DNA of 10,206 nucleotides, taken from assembly GCA_050246915.1 (NCBI GenBank), contig JBFWVD010000131.1:1-10206 (forward strand). Reading direction: 5' to 3'. Source of the stretch: JBFWVD01 sp050246915 (GTDB taxonomy: Bacteria > Actinomycetota > Acidimicrobiia > Acidimicrobiales > Ilumatobacteraceae). Positions 6,916 to 10,206 of this stretch are shown piece after piece (positions within the stretch are counted from its first letter, which is position 1; every line of letters begins with the position of its first letter). The position numbers were made by a program, and so were the translations under genes. Below the pieces are notes generated by a model. That model saw only the letters and a list, made by a program, of their open reading frames with translations. It had not been told where the DNA came from and searched no databases.

Positions 6916-6940
6916 TGGAGCTGGCGGGAATCGAACCCGC
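6916..6940 (-). other. Predicted attachment-site core in the ssrA 3' end
   Basis: This is the T-arm (6924-6940) and acceptor 3' strand (6917-6923) of tmRNA, facing an adjacent integrase. Integrases of this arrangement usually recombine in the 3' end of the RNA gene and restore it with an identical segment carried by the element. The exact crossover cannot be read, because the second copy of the direct repeat should lie at the far end of the element, outside the window. I found no second copy within the window. Confidence 0.5.
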
Positions 6941-7185
6941 GTCCACCGAGTGGTGACCGCCCGTGCTACGACCATTCCCGTGTTCGAGCCTCACGTTGGC
7001 TCATGACCGGGTTCACCGGGAGGGCCACGAGGACCATCCCACCGCCGGGTCTTTCCCCGACGTCAGCGTTCTTCCTCGCCGCCAGGCGTCTTTCCGCCGG
7101 TCATCCTCCGCTTCTGGTGCCGGGCTGCGGTGGATCGGCCCCGTGCGGCCTTACGGCTCACGATGTCTCTCAGATCACCTGATTA

Positions 7186-7230
7186 TCAGGCGGCGAGAGC
7201 AAACTGCTGGTTGGCAGTTGTGTTGTTGCC
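7186..7230 (-). other. tmRNA tag reading frame, GNNTTANQQFALAA
   Basis: Within ssrA, the frame from resume codon GGC encodes GNNTTANQQFALAA and ends with TGA followed at once by TAA. The C-terminal ALAA is the signal recognised by ClpXP-type proteases, and QQFALAA matches the end of the Streptomyces tag as I remember it. The GCA frame one base later gives no LAA ending and no early stop, so the glycine resume codon is the better reading. With the alanine from the charged tmRNA the added peptide is A-GNNTTANQQFALAA. Confidence 0.9.
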
Positions 7231-7327
7231 CCGTTTAGCGAGTCTGAGCAACTCGGGTCGCACGTACGACCGACCGAAATCGATGTCGAAACCGATCAGC
7301 CCCGTTTGATGTAGCGAAGCAACGTTA

Positions 7328-7344
7328 CCGGGCTCAGAGCCCGG
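7328..7344 (-). terminator. GC-rich hairpin at the end of the small minus-strand gene
   Basis: CCGGGCT-CAG-AGCCCGG is a perfect 7-bp stem with a 3-nt loop that overlaps the stop codon at 7334-7336. In the minus direction it is followed by TAACGTTGCTT rather than a U-run. It probably separates this gene from ssrA, which starts 25 nt further on, as a U-poor actinobacterial terminator; this is inference. Confidence 0.5.
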
Positions 7345-7651
7345 CAGGGTTACGGAATTTCTTCAGGTCCGACTCGGTGAAGCTCGTGAGGGGGAGCAGC
7401 CGCCGGATCACGCGGTCGCGATCGGTGCCGACCACGGGCATCGACATCAGCATGCCGACCAACGATTCGGGCGAACCGGTGGCGATCAGATGGGTGCCGT
7501 CCTTCATCTCACGGATGTCGAACTGGATCTTCTTGGACAGTTCCCCGAGTGATCGCAAGACCTCGGTAACCGTCCAGCCGTCGCCCTTCAGCCGAACGTC
7601 GCAGCCCTCGCGAGGGGAGGTCTGCACAGGTGGTTGTGCACGGAGCGCCAT
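7334..7651 (-). CDS. Small hypothetical protein
   Basis: 105 residues from an ATG at 7651. I do not recognise the family. The C-terminal 85 residues look like a genuine soluble alpha/beta protein: VRLKGDGWTVTEVL, KIQFDIREMKDGTHL, then VIRRLLPLTSF. There is no signal peptide, membrane segment or cysteine motif. The start is uncertain. No ribosome site precedes the ATG; an in-frame GTG eight codons later (before QTSPREG) is possible. Longer frames reaching into the divergent gene are low-complexity Arg/Pro sequence and were not used. It is divergent from the hot-dog-like gene and lies just upstream of ssrA on the same strand. Confidence 0.6.
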   Translation of the reverse strand: MALRAQPPVQTSPREGCDVRLKGDGWTVTEVLRSLGELSKKIQFDIREMKDGTHLIATGSPESLVGMLMSMPVVGTDRDRVIRRLLPLTSFTESDLKKFRNPAGL

Positions 7652-7776
7652 GGGCCAATGATCGGCACCTCGGCCATGCGATTGAGGGCTCCTGGCTGGG
7701 GTTGTACCGCATTTTGGGCTAACGGATCGGGGCGCGCGCCGGGCAGCGGGCCGCGGTCGCGGACGAGCGGCGTTGG

Positions 7777-7782
7777 TAGGTT
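7777..7782 (+). promoter_or_regulatory. -10 box for a leaderless transcript
   Basis: TAGGTT fits TAnnnT and is separated from the GTG at 7789 by exactly six bases (GTCCGC). Transcription would start at or within a base of the start codon. No Shine-Dalgarno sequence is present. No convincing -35 is seen. Confidence 0.5.
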
Positions 7783-7788
7783 GTCCGC

Positions 7789-8610
7789 GTGCCGAACGCC
7801 CCCAGCCAATCTGCTGATCAGTCGGGCGAGCATCCCTACCTCGCATCCGGGTTGGGGATGCCCCAGTTCCCGGCCGACCTCATGCCCAGTGACGGCACCG
7901 GCGACCACGTCATGGGAGTGGCGGCGCAAGCATGGTTGACGACCTACTGCTTGCGTCAATGGGGCCCGGATTGGCTCGAGCGCGGGACCATGGCGCTTCG
8001 ATTTCGTCGGCATCTGTCGGCCGGCGACCAGCTTCGGATCGTGCTCGACACTGCCGGGGGCGACGAAATGGCAGGTGACGGAGTGGGCGAGGCCGTCGAG
8101 ACGATGTCGCTCGCCGTCGTCGATGTCGATGGCAACCTCTGCTCCGACGGTTCGGCGTCCCTGCTCGAACGTGCCCCACGTGTCGACCTCACAGGTTTCC
8201 CGGTGCTGCCCGTGCCCGAGCCGCGGATCGCGCCCCTCCCCGAGCACGTCGATGGTCGCGTCTTGGGGACGGTGAGGTTCGGGTTCGACGCCGAGCGGGA
8301 CCTCGGCTTCACCCAGGCCCTCGGCGAACCGTGGTGGGTCGAGCAGGGCCTCGCCCATCCAGCGTGGTTGGTGAGCGGCGTGAACGGTGCGCTCAAGACC
8401 AACGTGGACTTCACCGACGGCCGCTGGGTGCATGCCGGGATGTCGGTGACGCAGTTGCGCGTCGTGCGATCTCCTGCAGTCATCTCGATCACTTGTCGAT
8501 TCGACAAGCTGTTCACCGCCGGTGGCCACAACTTCGCCGACGTTGGCTTCGTGCTCTGCGCCGATGACGCACCGGCGATGACCGGGACGATGGTCATCGT
8601 CTACGCCTGA
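7789..8610 (+). CDS. Hot-dog-fold, MaoC/thioesterase-like protein
   Basis: 273 residues from a leaderless GTG. Two similar halves suggest a double hot-dog fold. The first (about 40-125) has AAQAWLTTYCLRQWGPDWL, then LRFRRHLSAGDQL, the usual substrate-entry and strand pattern, ending in DVDGNLCSDGSASL. The second (about 155-273) ends in TITCRFD-like strands and GTMVIVYA. Such proteins are acyl-CoA hydratases or thioesterases acting in the cytoplasm. The catalytic D-x-x-x-x-H motif of true MaoC hydratases is not obvious, so the activity is uncertain and the family call rests on overall pattern. It converges on the glutathione peroxidase gene with a 55-bp gap in which I see no strong terminator. 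Confidence 0.6.
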   Translation: MPNAPSQSADQSGEHPYLASGLGMPQFPADLMPSDGTGDHVMGVAAQAWLTTYCLRQWGPDWLERGTMALRFRRHLSAGDQLRIVLDTAGGDEMAGDGVGEAVETMSLAVVDVDGNLCSDGSASLLERAPRVDLTGFPVLPVPEPRIAPLPEHVDGRVLGTVRFGFDAERDLGFTQALGEPWWVEQGLAHPAWLVSGVNGALKTNVDFTDGRWVHAGMSVTQLRVVRSPAVISITCRFDKLFTAGGHNFADVGFVLCADDAPAMTGTMVIVYA

Positions 8611-8665
8611 ACGTCTCGGCGCAGCGCACTGGATCCGAAAGTCGATCGATCGCTAGGCCCGCCGA

Positions 8666-9208
8666 TCAGAGATGGTTGGCGAGGTCCTCGCGGATCTCGG
8701 CCGGCGTCACCGTCGGCTCGTAGCGCTTGATGACGTTGCCGTCGCGTCCCACGAGGAACTTGGTGAAGTTCCACTTCACCTGATCGGTCCCGAGCAACTC
8801 CGGGTAGGCCTTCTGGAGATGGCCGACGAGCATGCCCGCACCCGGTGTGTCGGGCCCGAAATCGCCAGGTGCCTCGGCCCGCAGATACTGGTACAACGGC
8901 GCCGCATCCGGCCCGTTCACGTCGATCTTGGCGAACACCGGGAACGTCACGTCATAACTCAGACTGCAGAACTCCTGGATCTCGGCGTCGGTGCCGGGCT
9001 CCTGTCCGCTGAACTGATTGCACGGGAACCCAACGATGGCGAGACCGGCGTCGGCGAACTCGCGGTTGAGTGCCTCGAGACCTTCGTACTGCGGGGTGAG
9101 GCCGCACTTGCTGGCGACGTTCACCACGAGCATCACCTTGCCGTCGTAGTCAGCGAGCGACTTGTCGTCGCCGGTTGCGGTCTTCACGGTGAATGAATGG
9201 GTGTTCAC
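8666..9208 (-). CDS. Glutathione/thioredoxin peroxidase family
   Basis: 180 residues, GTG start with GGAG (complement of 9215-9218) seven bases upstream. It reduces hydroperoxides in the cytoplasm. The peroxidatic cysteine is C35 in NVASKCGLT; the other active-site residues are Q69 in FSGQEPG and W146 in KWNFTKF, in the family's usual spacing. Selenocysteine is replaced by cysteine, as is normal in bacteria. C81 in EFCSLSYDVTFPVF lies where the resolving cysteine of two-cysteine members sits, so thioredoxin rather than glutathione is the likely reductant; actinobacteria generally lack glutathione. FPCNQF and FPVFAKIDVNG are family signatures. The gene is full length. A TAGAGT box (complement of 9263-9268) upstream may be its -10. 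Confidence 0.95.
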   Translation of the reverse strand: MNTHSFTVKTATGDDKSLADYDGKVMLVVNVASKCGLTPQYEGLEALNREFADAGLAIVGFPCNQFSGQEPGTDAEIQEFCSLSYDVTFPVFAKIDVNGPDAAPLYQYLRAEAPGDFGPDTPGAGMLVGHLQKAYPELLGTDQVKWNFTKFLVGRDGNVIKRYEPTVTPAEIREDLANHL

Positions 9209-9314
9209 GAAGTTCTCCGTTTCGATCTCGGGCAGTGCACCGGCTGACCGGCGAGGGTCCCGACTCTAGGGGTGGTCGAAACGAATCGGACCCAGCGATC
9301 GATTTCGGCGTCGA

Positions 9315-9791
9315 TCAGTCCATGCCTTTGGCGGAGCGGCCCAAGGCCTTGGCCATCTCCTTCTTGGCGTCGCGCTCGGCCATCGCCGAGCGTTTGTCGG
9401 CGTGGGTGCGACCTTTGGCCAACGCCAATGTGACCTTCACACGACCGTCCTTGAAATAGAGCTCGAGCGGCACCAAGGTGAGACGCTCCTGAGCCACTCG
9501 CGCCCCGATGCGATCGATCTCGCTGCGATGCATCAGCAGCTTCCGGGACCGGTCGGGATCGTGCGCCCCGAAGCCGTGGGCGAAGCCATAGGGCGCCACG
9601 TGCACGTTGTAGAGGAAGAGCTGACCTCGTTCGACCGAGGCATAGGCGTCGGCCATCTGCACCTTGCCGTCGCGGATCGACTTCACCTCACTCCCCACGA
9701 GCTGGATGCCCGCTTCGTAGGTGTCGAGGATGGAGTAGTCGTGACGGGCTTTTCGGTTGCTGGCGACGGGCTTGGTGCCGGGCGGTGACAT
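9315..9791 (-). CDS. smpB: SsrA-binding protein SmpB
   Basis: 158 residues. The ATG at 9791 gives MSPPGTKPVASNRKARHDY, the standard SmpB opening, followed by ILDTYEAGIQLVGSEVKSI and KVQMADAYASVERGQLFLYN of the beta-barrel that binds the tmRNA tRNA-like domain. The basic tail (KGRTHADKRSAMAERDAKKE) enters the mRNA channel of stalled ribosomes. It works with the tmRNA encoded at 6916-7303. The frame is open far upstream, but that part is Arg-rich shadow over the divergent gene and is excluded. A minus-strand TACCCT (9802-9807) lies 10 nt before the ATG, leaving only a very short leader. Confidence 0.97.
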   Translation of the reverse strand: MSPPGTKPVASNRKARHDYSILDTYEAGIQLVGSEVKSIRDGKVQMADAYASVERGQLFLYNVHVAPYGFAHGFGAHDPDRSRKLLMHRSEIDRIGARVAQERLTLVPLELYFKDGRVKVTLALAKGRTHADKRSAMAERDAKKEMAKALGRSAKGMD

Positions 9792-9859
9792 CAGGTCCGT
9801 CAGGGTAGCGATCTCGCCACGCGTCGACCGTGGGATCTGGGCTCGTGTGTCGATCCCTC

Positions 9860-9865
9860 TAGCGT
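9860..9865 (+). promoter_or_regulatory. -10 box for a leaderless transcript
   Basis: TAGCGT fits TAnnnT and is followed by six bases (GTGGTC) and the GTG at 9872, the same geometry as at 7777-7789. This favours 9872 over the in-frame GTG at 9866 as the start. Confidence 0.45.
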
Positions 9866-9871
9866 GTGGTC

Positions 9872-10206
9872 GTGCTCCGCTTCGACGAACCGGTCTTCGA
9901 CGAGATGATCGCCCACGCCTACCGAGGGCTCCCCGATGAGGCATGCGGTCTGTTGGTGGGTTCGCCCGGACACGTGGTGCGGTTCGTGGCATGTCGCAAC
10001 GTGGCAGCGTCGGCGCGCATCTACGAGATCGACCCTCGTGAGCACCTGCGCGCCGAGCGCGCGGCCGAGGCCGACGGCTTGGAGGTGATCGGGGTGATGC
10101 ACTCCCACACCCACACCGAGCCCTATCCGAGCCCAACCGACGTGGCCCAGGCGCCCGACCCCTCCTGGCAATACGTGATCGTGTCGTTGAAACGGGACAG
10201 CCCGGA
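9872..10206 (+). CDS. JAMM/Mov34 (JAB1/MPN) metalloprotease-like protein, 3'-truncated
   Basis: The first 111 residues are visible; the gene runs off the right edge. The N-terminal E23 in PDEACGLLVG and the zinc motif H77-x-H79-x7-S87-xx-D90 (VMHSHTHTEPYPSPTD) form a complete JAMM active site. Bacterial members are isopeptidases or peptidases; the Mec+/MoaD-type ones remove a residue from the C-terminus of ubiquitin-like sulfur carriers before cysteine or molybdopterin synthesis. Which substrate applies would be shown by the next genes (a ThiS/MoaD-like carrier and cysteine synthase are common), which are outside the window. It is divergent from smpB with an 80-bp spacer. Confidence 0.9.
   Translation, partial: MLRFDEPVFDEMIAHAYRGLPDEACGLLVGSPGHVVRFVACRNVAASARIYEIDPREHLRAERAAEADGLEVIGVMHSHTHTEPYPSPTDVAQAPDPSWQYVIVSLKRDSP

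Larger units (their letters stand above)
6916..7303 (-). ncRNA. ssrA: tmRNA (trans-translation RNA)
   Basis: The RNA begins GGGGCUGAUCGGUUUCGAC and ends with T-arm GCGGG-UUCGAUU-CCCGC followed by CAGCUCC and discriminator A. The ends pair over 7 bp, and the third pair is G-U, the alanine-tRNA identity element. CCA is not encoded; CUUUC follows. The 388-nt length is normal. The RNA acts as an alanyl-tRNA and then as an mRNA on stalled ribosomes, with SmpB (encoded 2 kb away), adding a degradation tag. The promoter is not clear; minus-strand TACATC (7308-7313) is a possible -10 but lies close to the 5' end. The gene is intact although a mobile element abuts its 3' end. Confidence 0.97.

Noticed and set aside
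7588..8529. A 313-codon open frame antisense to the hot-dog-like gene
   Set aside because: His/Arg/Gly-rich sequence with no recognisable motif, overlapping a gene with better protein character and a promoter.
9792..10136. N-terminal extension of SmpB to 10136
   Set aside because: Arg/Pro/Ala-rich and opposite the JAMM gene; SmpB homologues begin near the ATG at 9791.

Overview
The window looks like a high-GC actinobacterial chromosome, probably Acidimicrobiia or a relative. This rests on GC-rich codon use, TAnnnT -10 boxes placed for leaderless GTG starts, and a tmRNA tag ending in FALAA; the class-level guess is inference. The first 11 bases match the 3' end of the Illumina adapter, so the left edge is probably a contig end and the first gene is truncated there.

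Left two-thirds (about 12-6915): an integrated element. It carries the C-terminal part of a large DEAD/DEAH-type helicase with a nuclease-like tail (to 2378). Next come a short, apparently frameshifted remnant of a DUF6361-like gene (2419-2527) and a promoter bracketed by paired GGAACAAC repeats. These are followed by a 748-residue P-loop GTPase-like protein with an acidic insert (2634-4880), an AlpA/excisionase-type helix-turn-helix protein (5234-5443) and a convergent tyrosine integrase (5488-6744). The integrase sits next to the 3' end of the tmRNA gene ssrA (6916-7303, minus strand), a classic integration target, so the ssrA-proximal boundary of the element lies at about 6916. The other boundary is beyond the window. 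The helicase-nuclease and GTPase are plausible defence cargo, but this is inferred from architecture and context only.

Right third (about 6916-10206): core chromosome. It holds ssrA, a small unrecognised protein (minus), a hot-dog-like protein (plus), a glutathione peroxidase (minus), smpB (minus) and the start of a JAMM-domain protein (plus). ssrA and smpB are the two parts of the trans-translation ribosome-rescue system and lie about 2 kb apart here. Two plus-strand genes in this part have a TAnnnT box exactly 6 nt before a GTG start, which suggests leaderless mRNAs.

The most interesting signals are three. One is the repeat-flanked promoter of the GTPase. The second is a related repeat pair (GGAGCAAC) at the integrase promoter, which could mean shared control. 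The third is the GTPase itself, with an integrase-Arm-like N-terminus and an unusually long, acidic insertion between its nucleotide-binding motifs.
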